The position numbers and the translations under genes were made by a program. From Silene latifolia (taxonomy: Eukaryota > Streptophyta > Magnoliopsida > Caryophyllales > Caryophyllaceae): a DNA stretch of 64,000 nt. Every line of letters begins with the position of its first letter. Position 1 is the first letter of the stretch. Shown here piece after piece: positions 22,533 to 33,820 of the stretch. Where the stretch lies: positions 51,641,401 to 51,705,400 of the forward strand of contig NC_133529.1 in the NCBI RefSeq assembly GCF_048544455.1, given 5' to 3'. The notes beneath the pieces were generated by a model. The model worked only from the letters and a program-made list of their open reading frames with translations, had not been told where the DNA came from and did no database searches.

Positions 22533-23931
22533 TGATAGGCTATCACACACCTATGCAAAAATAATATTTATACCCTAGACAACAAATGAATGTAGTACTT
22601 AGGGGTCGAACACAAAAGAGACGGGAGTTATTAATTAATTGTTATGGATTGAATTTTACCTTGGTAGATTATCGATTGATTGATTGGGTTGAAGTGATAA
22701 AACAAAAATAAATAAAATGTCTAGGGAGGTCGGGTCACACATGCTAATTACATAAATGCTTATGTCAAGTTAGGAAGTTGATTTTATGGTAAATTTTTAG
22801 GCTTAGAGACACCCACCTTACGATATTAGTGTCAACCATAGACCGGGTCCTAGAGAAACTCTCGTCCATAACTATGTCGTCCTACTACACATGCTTAGTC
22901 TAATTCGATTCCGTGCCTCTCGACTTTTAGAACGAATGAACAAACTTAATCAATGAATAAGGCCTTAAACAAAGATTAAACATTAAGGTGCAAACATGTG
23001 ATAGAAACAATTAGACAATATTAACTTATCCTCATTTTAACATTTTTATATTACTTAATCATGCATGGCTTCCCTTACTCCTTAGACAAATGCAACTACT
23101 CTAACATGGTGGAAATATAAATTAAACTATTGATAAATGATGTAGCAAACATAATGAAAATATGAATAAAAAATTACCTTGCAATTGGAAATGGAAATGG
23201 AAATGGAAGAACAATACTTGTAATATAAATAACTTGTAAATGTAAATTGTTTTATAACTTGTAATGTAAATGGGAATGTAAATAACATAAAGTAAATCTA
23301 AACTAAACTAAACTAAGAGCTAATCTAAACTAACTACTAAATTTCGAGAGAATTTCTATGTAAAAGTGTGTAGAAAGATGGTGTGTAAAAGTGTTGGAGT
23401 CTACACCCTTTATATAGGAAATGAGGGGTGAAACTTAGAGCAAATATAAGGGGTCAACCCCAAATATTTTCTCTTAATTGCTTGAGTAATTGCCTAGAGA
23501 ATCCCATGTGAGCCATTAATCCCATCTTTAAGCATTTGGTTAATCACACAATTTAGCATCCCATGAGAATCCAAAGTTGAGCATCCAAGACATTCTCCCA
23601 TCTTCTCTACTTGGGCTTTAACACTTGATTTTATATTTGGGCATGACTTTGCATTTGTAATTCTTCAAATTAATCCATCATTTTATCCATGCATGTCCAT
23701 GAACATCTTCCATGTTAGTCCATCATCTCTTCTTTAGCTTAGCTCAGGCTTCTAGTATTTGTACTTGAGTAGAATTGGGCTCATTTTAGCTCATTTTCCT
23801 ACAAAACATGAGAAAACATACAAATGAAACTAGAAAGCAAATATTAGCTCATAATAACTAAAGGTAGTGCATAATACATATAAAATGGAGCTAATCTAAG
23901 GGGTAAAAATATGTAAATTATGCACTTATCA
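22533..23931 (-). mobile_element. E 3' LTR (gypsy type)
   Basis: 1.4-kb LTR from TGATAGGCTATC to TGCACTTATCA, followed by a polypurine tract in reverse. So it is the 3' LTR of a minus-strand element. It is related to the F LTR (31385-35990) but clearly diverged. The flanking 5-mers ATCTT (left) and AGCAA (after the F LTR) do not match, so it is not paired with the F LTR. Confidence 0.75.
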
Positions 23932-24499
23932 AACTCCCCCAAGCTAAACCCTTGCTTGTCCTCAAGCAAGAAACCATATTCCATCAAATGCAATACCCTA
24001 AAACAAGCTAAGCATAATGATTTAAAAACCCGAATCAACATGGGCAAGGGACAAAGCAAAACATGGATGAGATTTACATGACGGCGTACCATGGAAAACT
24101 TGAAATAAACCTTTAAGCTCTTGCATGATCTTTTGACTTATGGACTCTCACGGGACACTCAAACTCTTTTATATGTGAAAGGAAAATTTTTTAAATGAAC
24201 ACTCAACTATCCTCGACTTATAATAATGTGCCTGCAATCTAATATGGTAAACAATCAAGACTAGTAAGCCAAAACAATCAAATGCAAGCATGATAAAGAA
24301 GCCAAATGGGTAGGAAGAAGGCAATATGTAATGGGTAAGAAGGGGGAACAAATGAATTATGGATTGTGGAGCTAATGTCAAGCTAGCAACAACCAAATGT
24401 AAGGATGCTCAATCCTAATTCTAATCCCAACTTACAATACAAATCATAAGTAAACTCTCCAAAATATGTGAATAATGCATGAGAGTTTCTCACATCAAC

Positions 24500-24660
24500 C
24501 TCTTCTTCTCTTTTCTTTCATTTCAATGCATACTTCTTTTTTCATTTCCATGCTTTTTTTCTTTTTTCTTTCCTCTTTCTTTTCATTCTCATTTTTTTGA
24601 TCATTTTTTTTTCACTTTTTTTCTTTCATTTTTTCCTCGTTTTCTCATTTCTTCTTCAAG
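24500..24660. repeat. polypyrimidine tract
   Basis: About 160 bp almost entirely C and T, mostly T runs broken by TTC and TTTC units; on the element's minus strand it is purine-rich. It translates as phenylalanine and serine runs, a low-complexity artefact. Confidence 0.8.
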
Positions 24661-25465
24661 AGCATTAAGACCAAGTTCACATGATATTCAAACTTTGAAA
24701 CAAATTCCAATTGAGCACCCAAACAAGACCAAACAAGCTACTAGCTCAACAAGGTAGATAAGTTCAATGATGTAGCTAGGGATAAATTTTGTGAAGGGGT
24801 TAAAAAGGCTAAATTTATCATGTGAATGGCTCCAAAAGGCTAACAACATATGAATGCATGCCTATAAAGAGATGAGATGAAGACCATACTTGTGCGTTTT
24901 GATGAAACACACATCATAAGGAGACACCTACACTCACCTAAGAGAGACCGGATATGGATGCGTCGGTCTAAAGACTCTCTACCTTACCAATTTTGTAGTT
25001 CATCAATAGTCAAGATCAAGCCCATTTGGTTCATTTTCCATCTCCCACCTACTATTTCAAGACATTTCCATGTAGCATTTATCCCATCATAAAAGAATAA
25101 ATCATTAGCTTAAGCAATCATTAGGATATGCAAGAGGGAATAAGTAGGACAAGCAAAGAATTAGAAGCAAAAACTCACACAAATTTTTCAAAAATTCTCA
25201 CTAAATCTATACTAACTAAATACAAACTAACTAATATGCGAATGCAATCTCCCCCCAAGGTAAACATAACATTTTCCTCAATGTGCCAACAATCAAATTA
25301 CCCAACTAAACCATAAAAATGGCGCAAAGCACATAAACAAGAAGGACAAGAGGTCATATTTAATGGGTTGCGAGAAAATAAACTAAAATGCAAAGCAAAG
25401 AAAACTTGCTAGACTAGCTAGGCTCCCCCAAGCTAGAACGTATACGGGGGAGTCTTCCATTCATC

Positions 25466-25617
25466 AATAATTCAAGAAAAGGGCCAAAAATTGAAAGTTT
25501 AATGAAGGAATAATGTTTGTAAGTGATTTGGAAATTTAAAAAATAATTCAAGAAACGGGCCAAAAATTGAAAGTTTGATGAAGGAATAATGTTTGTAAGT
25601 GACTTGGCAATTTAAAA
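25466..25617. repeat. 76-bp tandem duplication
   Basis: Two units, about 25466-25541 and 25542-25617, each starting aataattcaagaaa and containing gggccaaaaattgaaag, about 95 percent alike. A third partial unit (25711-25739) lies across the E/F junction. Confidence 0.8.
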
Positions 25618-25625
25618 AAAAAAAT

Positions 25626-25708
25626 GCAACAACGCCAAAATTTGATAGGCTATCGCACACCTATGCAAATATAATATTTATACCCTAGACAACAAATGAA
25701 TGTAGTAC
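25626..25708 (-). mobile_element. E primer-binding site and 66-bp 5' LTR stub
   Basis: GCAACAACGCCA (25626-25637) is a degraded Asp-tRNA PBS in reverse. After five bases, 25643-25708 matches the first 66 bp of the E 3' LTR almost perfectly. The LTR then stops, and F sequence with a copy of the E repeat begins at 25711. Confidence 0.75.
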
Positions 25709-25739
25709 ATCAATTCAAGTAAAGGGCCAAAAATTGAAG

Positions 25740-27297
25740 CCCTTCCTACCACTTGGTGCTTGACCTCCACCGGATCTCGACACACCATCTTGTTGAGAAC
25801 TACCACTTGGGTTACCACTTTGGAAATGATTTCCATAGCCATGAATATTCCTTTCCCTACCAAGCTCTTCACCATAGCTATCATACCCTCCATATCCACC
25901 ATAGCCTCCATTAAATGCCTCCACTCCATAATCCGAACCACAATAATCCGGACCGGGTGCATAAGTACCTGCATTATAACCAGAAGAAGAAGGGAACCCA
26001 CCTCAGGGATAATTATAGAATGATGGGTGAGGGTCCTCGTGTTGGATAACCCCTTGCCTAGCAAAGTTATCATAAATGGGGTGTAAGGCAAGTCTTTGGT
26101 CATCACGAATGGCGGCTACATTAAGGCTAAGGTCTCTCATCATATCCATCATATCAATGCTAGAGGTAGAATGACAAGCTTGAGAGGATTGACCTCTCTC
26201 ACGGCGCTCAATAGTAGGGGCATTGGGTGTTTCACCTCTCAAAGGTATGTGATAGGCAACCTCTTCAAAGGGGGCACCTGCCTTACGGGTTTTGGTGTGG
26301 ACTAATGCTTTCAGTTCGGAAACCTCATCTGGTAGAATCATTGAGTCATGTTTACCAATTCTCCAAATCATATAAGGATGAGAGTTTCTAAACCAATTCA
26401 AGGATAGAAAATATTCATAGTCATGTCCGTCACCGGCCTCTCCCGAAGAAAGCAAAGGTTGCAAATGAGTGGTCTCTTGCTTAAAACGGCATACCTTATT
26501 AGCAATCCTTGTTACCAACCCACCCAAGACAATAGAACTAGTGGAATGGTTACTTTGTTTGGACAAATGAGTAGCAAAGTGGTAAGGGATATTAATCCCT
26601 TATTTATCATTACCATAAACATTTAGGAAAGCACCCAAAATTTCAATCTCCAACATCCTCACCAAGTGAGGTTCATTTCTACCCAAAAATGTCTAACCCA
26701 TGAATCGCTGCCATATACGAATGGCGGGATAGTCAATATATTGATGGAGGACATGGTTCCAATCAACAAGTGAGAATTTGGAAATGGCTTGCCATCTATT
26801 CTTGGGGTTAAAATGGGTGAGTGACTCAATGTGCAATTTCCCATGTTTCAATTGAAAAATATATGCAAAAGCACCTAAAGTCATCCTATGTTCTTCATTA
26901 AACAACCGAAAACTTACACCATAAATAAAATCCTTCTTTTTTTACTTGTGAAATTAAAATGAACTTAAGAACCCAAGGGTGAGTCCAGGAAGGTTTTGTA
27001 ATTCTTTGTGTAAGGAAACTTCATGTCAAGACCCTTACACAATGATTTAACATGCTTATTAAGACCAATATGCTTTAAAGAGTCATGATTAATAAATTTG
27101 TTGGCTTTAATACCCTTAGCTCTCAAGGACTTCCATTGGAGCCATTGAGTTTCCGTCGCAAAAATCACATCCGGAAATGTAGGATCATGCCACTCCAGTA
27201 AATCTCTCATTTTGACATCCTCCGTAGAATTGGATGCCTCCGCTTCACCCCTTCTCATCTTAGAAGAACCTTGCTTGCTAGACTACTTAGGAGCCAT
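25740..27297 (-). pseudogene. F third ORF, env-position protein of Athila type
   Basis: About 520 codons broken by several stops and at least one frameshift. An early part (27258-26965) has a WLQWKSLRAKGI-type segment, a middle part (26905-26003) has an LGAFAYIFQLKHG segment, and the end is a glycine/tyrosine-rich tail (25924-25740). From memory the N-terminal half resembles the domain annotated as putative plant transposon protein in plant gypsy elements; I cannot confirm this. It sits downstream of pol, where Athila elements carry an extra, sometimes called env-like, ORF. I see no clear signal peptide or membrane helix, so an envelope role is not supported. Its last residues read into the E repeat at 25711-25739, so its original end is lost. 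Confidence 0.5.
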
Positions 27298-28029
27298 GAA
27301 ATTTCGGAAATTTAAGACAAAAATTTCATCTTAAGACAAGCAAAAATTCATCCAATCAAGCATAATAGAATAAACTAGTGAGCTAACTCATCCTATAATC
27401 AATAATAAAACTCAATAAGTCAATTTATAGCAAATGTAAGTGGCAAATCAAATCCTCCCAAATTGAGTCAGCGTTTGAGAAATTGGGTTTTAATTGATTA
27501 AATTGGATGAATAGAAAGAGAAATGAGATGAAAACTTACTTGTTGTTGATGATTGATGAACAAGCCTTGAATCTTGATTCTTGATGATGCAAATGATGTT
27601 TTGACGTGATTTTAGGTGAAGAATGATGATGAACAGAGACAAAGAGTGAAGAAGGAGTACCGTCGAAATATTGGAGCATATGATGATAAGATGCACATCC
27701 CTTGTTTTAACAAAAAAGCCAAAAAGAATAGAGAATTGTGTCCCCGATCGGGGATACCCCACCCAAATCGGGGTTGACCACTTTTACGCGTTGACTTTTT
27801 CTATAGTCCGTATGCTTTATTCTTTCTCCGTTTCTGAAACTTACGTCCCCGAACGGGGTTCTTGCATGGGGAAGCGTGCAAAACTCCATATAGCCTTCTT
27901 CTCATCTTCAAGTACCTATAAATCACAAAACAAAATACCGTCTAGTCTAGAAATTATTCCTAATTCCACGAAAGCATCAAATTGTTCGGAAATTTTACAT
28001 TTTGCGCGACGTAAGAAGCTTTGTATAAG
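27298..28029 (-). mobile_element. F spacer between pol and third ORF
   Basis: No convincing coding region. Two short GC-rich palindromic patches (27740-27752 CCCCGATCGGGG, and CCCCGAACGGGG near 27847) stand out. A related CCCCGATCGGGG lies at about 35501-35512 in the F LTR. Confidence 0.5.
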
Positions 28030-29499
28030 TTAAGCTTCAACAGGTAAAGGATTCACTGTGACTTTCTCTACAAGTCCGACGATCACATTCTCATGGTAGA
28101 TCTTCAAACGATGGCCATTTGCTTTGAATTTTTCACCATTGGTGGTCATCACTTCAACGGAACCGAACTTGTTGACATTAGTGACGGTAAATGGACCGGA
28201 CCAGCTTGATCGTAATTTTCCCGGAAATAGCTTGAACCGGGAATTTAATAGCAACACCTTATCACCGATGTGGAATTCTTTCTTTCAGATTTTCTTGTCA
28301 TGCCACCTTTTCGTCTTCTCCTTGTAAAGACGGGAACTTTCATAAGCTTGCAAGAGGAATTCATCAAGCTCATTGAGTTGCAATAGATGTTTTTCTCCAC
28401 TTTGGTTTGCATCCTTGTTTTTGACCACCCAATATGCCTTGTGCTCCATCTCAACTGGTAGCTAGCAAGCCTTTACATAGACCAACCTATATGGTGCAGT
28501 ACCAATAGGTGTCTTATATGCGGTACGGTAGGCACACAAGGTGACATCAAGCTTCATGCTCCAATCTTTCCTCGACTTGGCAACAACTTTCTCAAGAATG
28601 GACTTGAGCTCACGATTAGAGACTTATACTTGGCCACTCATTTGTGGATGGTAAGCCAAGCTTGTACTATGGGAAACCTCAAACTTTTGTAGCGGCACAT
28701 CAAGTTGTTTCTCACCAAAGTGAGTACCACGAACACTAATGACCGCTCTAGGCACACCAAATCTCGCAAATATGATCTTCGTGAATAAGTTGATCACGGC
28801 TCGGGCATCATTAGTGGGAGTAGCAATTGCCTCTACCCATGTAGAGACATAATCGACGGCGACCAATATGTAAGGATTACCTCTTGATGAAAGAAATGGC
28901 CCTTGATAATCAATACCCCACAGATCAAACACTTCCACTTCTAAGATCCCATTTAAAGACATCTCGTATCTTCTTGAAATAGAGCCCATCCTTTGGTAAG
29001 CATCGCATGCCATCACAAAATCTTGACATCTTGGAACGTGCTAGGCCAATAGAAACCGGATTGCAACACCTTTGAAACATTCTTGGATTGTCCATGATGA
29101 CCACCATAAGGAGAAGAATGACATCCTTCTAGCACACGTTTCATATTCCATTGTAGGACACATCTCCGGAATAGCCCATCGGAGTAATGTTTGAATAGAT
29201 AAGGATCGTCCCAAAGGAAGAACTTGACATCATGTAAGAACTTCTTCCTTTGTTGATATGAAAGGTCGGGTGGTAACTCCTTTCCAACTAGATAGTTGTC
29301 TATGTCGGCATACCAAGGTGTATTGGCTTCCAACATCATCAAAGCATCATCGGCGATAGAGTCATCAATAGGTATATCAATACCTCCATCATCATACTTC
29401 AATCTGGATAAGTGATTGGGAACAACATTTTCGGCCCCCTTCTTGTCTCGAATCTTAAGATCAGCTTCTTGCAAGAGCAAGATCCATATTATCAACCTT
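28030..29499 (-). pseudogene. pol: F integrase, broken
   Basis: Athila-type integrase in three frames. The zinc-finger part (29495-29013) has [11 protein letters not shown]. The core (29016-28624) has the first catalytic aspartate in WGIDYQGPF, but the second is valine (VISVRGTHF where D is expected). The frame stops after MSGQV, before the catalytic glutamate is reached in frame. The C-terminal part (28454-28030) has [16 protein letters not shown], typical of Athila/Tat integrase ends. With a catalytic residue lost it could not integrate DNA. Confidence 0.8.
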
Positions 29500-30420
29500 G
29501 GCTTGGCCTATTGTTGGGCTAGGAGATGCTTTAAAGAGGCATGATCAGTATGAACAATGACTTTGGAACCGATCAAGTAAGAGCGGAATTTGTCTAAGGA
29601 ATAGACAATGTCTAAGGAATAGACAATGTCAAGTACCTCTTTCTCCGTGGTGGCATAATTGATTTCAGCCGCATCCATGTTTTTGCTAGCATAGTAGATA
29701 GCAAGGAGCGAGCACCTTGTCCTTCCTTTGTCCTAGCACGGCACCTACTGCATAGTCACTTGCATCATACATGAGTTCGAATGACAAGTTCGAATCCGGT
29801 GATTGGATGATAGGTGCGGAGATTAAAGCCTTCTTGATCCTAGTAAAAGACTCCAGAAAATCATAAGTAAACACAAATGGAGAATCTTTTAAATGAAGCT
29901 TTTAAGGGGTTTGGCAATCTTAGAAAAGTCTTTGATAAAACGGTGGTAGAATCCGTCATGGCCTAAGAAACTCCTTACACTTTTGACATTTACCGGTGGG
30001 GGTAGTTGTTTAATAACTTGGACCTTAGCAGGGTCCACTTCAATACCTCTTTCGGAAACAATATGACCAAGTACCACTCCTTTATTCACCATGAAGTGGC
30101 ACTTTTCCCAATTTAGCACCAAGCCAACCTCTTCACAACGCTTCAAAACTTTAGTCAAGTTAGCCAAACATGCATCAAATGAAGAACCATAAACGCTAAA
30201 ATCATCCGTAAACACCTCCATAATAGATTCAAAGAAATCGGAAAAGATGCTTATCATGCAACGTTGGAAAGTAGCGGGGACATTATAAAGCCCTAAGGGC
30301 ATTCTACGGTAGGCAAAGGTACCATAGGGACATCTAAATATGGTCTTCTCTTGGTCATCCGAGTGAATGGCTTCCTCCTCACCCTTTATCGGTGCACTCC
30401 GAGAATTGACATATTAGGCA
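29500..30420 (-). pseudogene. pol: F reverse transcriptase and RNase H, 5'-deleted
   Basis: Starts inside the reverse transcriptase at a CPYGTFAYRRMPLGL segment and continues through FTDDFSVYG, the active-site box (usually F-M-D-D in Athila), to the thumb and an RNase H with LMYDASDYAVGAVLGQ (29874-29686). The N-terminal half of reverse transcriptase and the whole protease are absent: only about 20-135 bases separate it from gag. There are several stops and frameshifts, for example between 29889 and 29874, and a 20-bp tandem repeat (gacaatgtctaaggaata) near 29595-29630. Confidence 0.8.
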
Positions 30421-30437
30421 TAATGAATCGCCATGGA

Positions 30438-31253
30438 TTAGATCGTGGTATGAGCAATATTGGTGTCAATTTGATCAAACCGCCCATTGTTGGGGAAATC
30501 AAAAACTCGTCGAGACTCGGCACAACATCCATTGTAGAATGTTATAGAAAGAAACCAAGGATTGAACCCACGATGTGGGCATTGTCTTTGAAACTCCTTG
30601 TATCTCTCCCAAGCTTCATACAAGCTCTCTAGTGCTTGTTGGCGGAACCCCGTGATTTGGCTACTCAAAGTTTGAGTTTTCTCCGGTGGAAAAAACTTTT
30701 GGTAAAAAACAAGAGCCAAAGTCTCCCAATTGGTAATCCCCATGGCTTCTCTATCAAGGCTACTGATCCATAGCTTAGCCTTGTCCTTCAATGAAAAAGG
30801 GAAGAGTATCTCCCTTATTTGAGGTTGTGTAACTCCAGTTTGCCTAATCATGGAGTAATAGTCCCAAAAATTTTAAACTTGCAAATTGGGATCCTACAAA
30901 GGACTTCCCCCAAATTGCCTCCTCTTCACAAGCCCAATGAAAGCCGGTTTGATCTCGAAATCCGCGGCTCCTATTTGGGTAGTAGTGATACCCCTTGGAA
31001 GCATAGCCGCGGTGGAGTTGGAGTGATCAGAAAGCTTCACCATCTTTTTGATTGGGTATGGTGGTGGCGGTGGAGCTGATGAACTAGAATATTCTTCCTC
31101 GTCATGGATTAGGTAATTTGTACGAATGCGACCCAAACCACCAGGACTAGAAGATGCGTCAAGCTCCTTGAAATAGTTGAGTCGGCTACGAAACGTTCTC
31201 TCGGGCTCTGGATCAAAGGGAATCAATTCTCCGGTACTAGAGGACCTGGGCAT
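30438..31253 (-). pseudogene. gag: F gag, Athila type, with stop codons
   Basis: One frame from ATG at 31253 to 30438 with two in-frame stops near 30894 and 30870. The N-terminus is proline/serine-rich. The second part has FPFSLKDKAKLWI and ESLYEAWERYKEFQRQCPH, hallmark gag segments of Athila elements. The C-terminal part of gag and its nucleic-acid binding region are deleted. The PBS is 108 bp upstream, which supports the start. Confidence 0.8.
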
Positions 31254-31360
31254 AAGACAACAATCTTCAAGAAACTTGTAACGGTCTAAAGAAACAAGTG
31301 TTCCTCAAGAAAAAAGAAAACAAGATAGAAATCAACAATTCTAAACGCAATAAAACCGTG

Positions 31361-31379
31361 CTCCTCGGCAACGGCGCCA
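31361..31379 (-). other. F primer-binding site (Asp-tRNA)
   Basis: On the minus strand TGGCGCCGTTGCCGAGGAG, the Athila-type Asp-tRNA site, five bases from the LTR. Confidence 0.9.
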
Positions 31380-31537
31380 AAATTTGATAGGCTATCGCAC
31401 ACCTAACAAAGATACTCTAAAATTGGCTAACAAGTTAATATAGTAAAGTAGGGGTTGAACACAAGGAGACGGGAATTGTGTTATGAAATGCTATGAGTAG
31501 AATTATATCTAGGTCGATTCAATTGGTTGGTTGGTTT

Positions 31538-32118
31538 GTTTACATTATTGTTTTTAGGATTTTCATATTAGTTTGTTATTACATTACATAATCAAGTTAA
31601 TATCACCATAGTTTATTTCTAGCATTTTCTTTTACATTTATTATCGCTTACATTTTCACTATCTCATAAGTTATCATTTTTAATTTATTCATAATTCGTA
31701 ATATTTCATTTAGTTATATTTCTATTACAATCATGTTTATTAATTAATACTTCTTTAGTTTAAGTTCTAATAAGAGTGAGTAGTTTCATATGTCTAGGGA
31801 TTATGGAAGCCATGCATAATTAGTATTTGTAAAATGTTAAGTTAGAATGATATAATATTGTTTGATAAGTTTCTATCACATGCTTGTTTTATTTGCTAAT
31901 ATTTGGTAATTGATCACTATCTTAGATTAATTTGTTAATTCACATTTATAAGTCGAGAGGCACAAAAATGAATTAGACTAAGCATCTTATAGTAGATCAG
32001 CCTAGCCTTAGCGAGAGCTCGTTAGGACCTATTATATGGTTGACAATAAATCCGAAAGGTGGTTATCATAAGACCTAAACAAATTTACAATATTAGCTAT
32101 TTCTAGTTTAACATGAAC
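31538..32118. repeat. inverted repeat, left arm
   Basis: About 580 bp, the near-exact reverse complement of 34583-35164. The match begins gtttacattattg (left) against caataatgtaaac (right) and continues into the M element ends. Confidence 0.85.
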
Positions 32119-32576
32119 TATATATATATATATAGGCAATATCCGGTGAGTCGACCTATATTTTTGAGTCCCATGAGTCCACTTATGTATCACAAGTTGT
32201 ACACAAGAATATCACTATTTTTTGTCCTCCATGAACACCTTCATCATGGCTACCCGTGACACCGTTCATCATCAATCGACAATCACTGGAGTCCACCACA
32301 ACCACGACTCACCATGGCTGGCCATTCAATTCAGATTCCGACACGAATTGGTGAATTAAGATAGAGTTCATAATGAATAAAAAGATAAGGATACGAACGA
32401 CAAAGGTCAGACAGGGAGCGGGAGGAGTAACGAAGTATGAAAACTTAATCTTTAAAAATCACACTTACAAATAATCTAATTCTAAATAAGCTTATCTATT
32501 TTGAAAAAAAAATGGCAAAAATCCGTTATTCACACATCCCAACCAACGCCAAAGAACTTAAACAAGAACCAAGATA

Positions 32577-33060
32577 ATGGCAGCACCATTGGCGCCCTTA
32601 TCACCACCGTCATCACTCGACCACCCTTTCCGAAACTTGACAACCCTCTTCCCCCGCCCTCTCAAACCCACCCATTTCATCCCCAAAGCATCCTCCTCCT
32701 CCGATCCAGACTCGGAACATAACCCGACCCCAAACAAACCAACGAGGACCCGTTCGAGTCTCGCCTTGCACAAGTCCGACTCAGGTACCGCTCCAGAACG
32801 GGGAAGAAAGCCGAAATCAGGAAGGAAAAGAAAGTAAAGCGGGGTTTAGAATCCGGGTCGGTTAGTGCTAAACCCGGGGGAGTATTACTCCAACCAGTCC
32901 CGCTAAAGGAACCGATGTCAGGCGGAGTGAAGGTGGAATTTGGGTTCAGCCCGTATTCGGAAAGGGTAAATGGGAGGCTAACGGGTTTGGGTTTGGTGGC
33001 GTTGTTGTTGGTGGAAGTGGCTACTGGGAAGAGTGTGATTAACTATCATACGACGTCGTA
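32577..33060 (+). pseudogene. captured fragment of a chloroplast light-harvesting-like protein
   Basis: The first frame (32577-32837) has a serine/proline-rich start typical of a chloroplast transit peptide, then a basic segment. A frame shifted by two bases (about 32822-33060) continues through FGFSPYSERVNGR and a hydrophobic helix ending ATGKSVINYH, then stops. The E-R-x-N-G-R helix followed by A-T-G-K resembles the chlorophyll-binding helix of early-light-induced and one-helix proteins. The gene fragment is either frameshifted or has lost an intron boundary, so it is not functional as it stands. It lies inside M1, so it was probably captured by the transposon. Confidence 0.5.
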
Positions 33061-33292
33061 ATATCTGGGATCGAAAATGTTGAAAATTAACAATATTGTT
33101 GAATTTGAGTTTAGAATCCGAGAAATTCCATGAGATACCATTGCTACTGTAATTTTTTGCCCAAAATTCTAAGTCTTTTTTTTGTTTATTAATTTTTTTT
33201 CCCACACAAATATGGTTTTTTTGTTTTAAGGGGAGAGAGGATGAAGAAAAAAGTTGTGATGTCAGAGGGTTGGGAAGAAGGAATGTCGCCAT
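33060..33292 (-). pseudogene. second captured fragment, transit-peptide-like N-terminus
   Basis: On the minus strand, from an ATG at 33292, the sequence reads a serine/leucine-rich start (MATFLLPNPLTSQLFSSSS) followed by basic residues and a D-L-E-F-W-A-K segment. This looks like the beginning of another plastid-targeted protein. It faces the first captured fragment tail to tail and runs antisense into it near 33060. I cannot name the parent gene. Its base composition is less AT-rich than the flanking M1 ends. Confidence 0.35.
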
Positions 33293-33734
33293 GTTGGTCT
33301 TTGTTTTATTTTTATAATTCAATCTGAGTCGTTAGTTCAATCTGCCCAAAAATTATTTGTTTTATTTTCACACCATTTATGTCAGTTTGATACATCACTT
33401 ATATGTAGGATTTTGGATTGTGATCCCAGTTTAGCTTTGATTTTTAGTCATTTAGAAAACGTAACGTAGATTCAGTGGTGTGATATTGTATAGTATAACC
33501 CGTGATATTGTTTAGTACAATCAGTGGTATTGTTTATTGTAAGGTGTGATATTGTTTTGTATAACTTGTGATACTCTTTTACTGGACTCATAAACTAGAT
33601 ATAATATCACAGGTTATACTAAACAATATCACAGGTTTGAATTTTTTTTTTTTAAAAAAAAAAATTATTAATAATTTTTTTTTATTCATAAAAAAAATTG
33701 TGATATTTTTGTGTAGAGTGTGTGATACATAAGT

Positions 33735-33820
33735 GGACTCACGAGACTCAAAAAGATAGGGTGGACTCATGTGATCCTAATCATTTTGAGTCCACCCTAT
33801 CTTTTTGAGTCCGTGAGTCC
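33735..33820. repeat. hairpin at the M1/M2 junction
   Basis: 33735-33769 and 33787-33820 are inverted copies about 34 bp long around gactcaaaaagatagggtgga, separated by 17 bp. They are the right end of M1 and the left end of M2, abutting head to head. Confidence 0.85.

Larger units (their letters stand above)
23932..25625 (-). mobile_element. E internal region, non-coding
   Basis: 1.7 kb between polypurine tract (23932-23940, GGGGGAGTT on the minus strand) and PBS. There is no gag or pol domain. It holds a long pyrimidine-rich tract (24500-24660) and a 76-bp tandem duplication (25466-25617). The short open frames here are low-complexity or chance. The layout suggests a small non-autonomous element. 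Confidence 0.6.
32135..33777. mobile_element. M1: terminal-inverted-repeat DNA element with captured gene pieces
   Basis: Left end ggcaatatccggtgagtc; the right end, read in reverse, is ggatcacatgagtccaccc. Both continue into ...tttgagtc.c.tgagtccacttatgtatcac, giving inverted termini of about 75-90 bp. Subterminal gtgatattgttta units recur at 33480-33570 and inverted at 33604-33635. No transposase is present. Long inverted ends with captured gene fragments fit a Pack-MULE-like element, but I cannot establish the superfamily or a clean TSD. Confidence 0.55.

Noticed and set aside
24479..24757. Phenylalanine-rich frame as a membrane protein
   Set aside because: It is the translation of a pyrimidine tract, low complexity, inside non-coding element E.
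25626..25708. Complete second gypsy element starting at 25643
   Set aside because: Only 66 bp of LTR follow the PBS before sequence of another element, so it is a stub rather than an insertion with its own ends.
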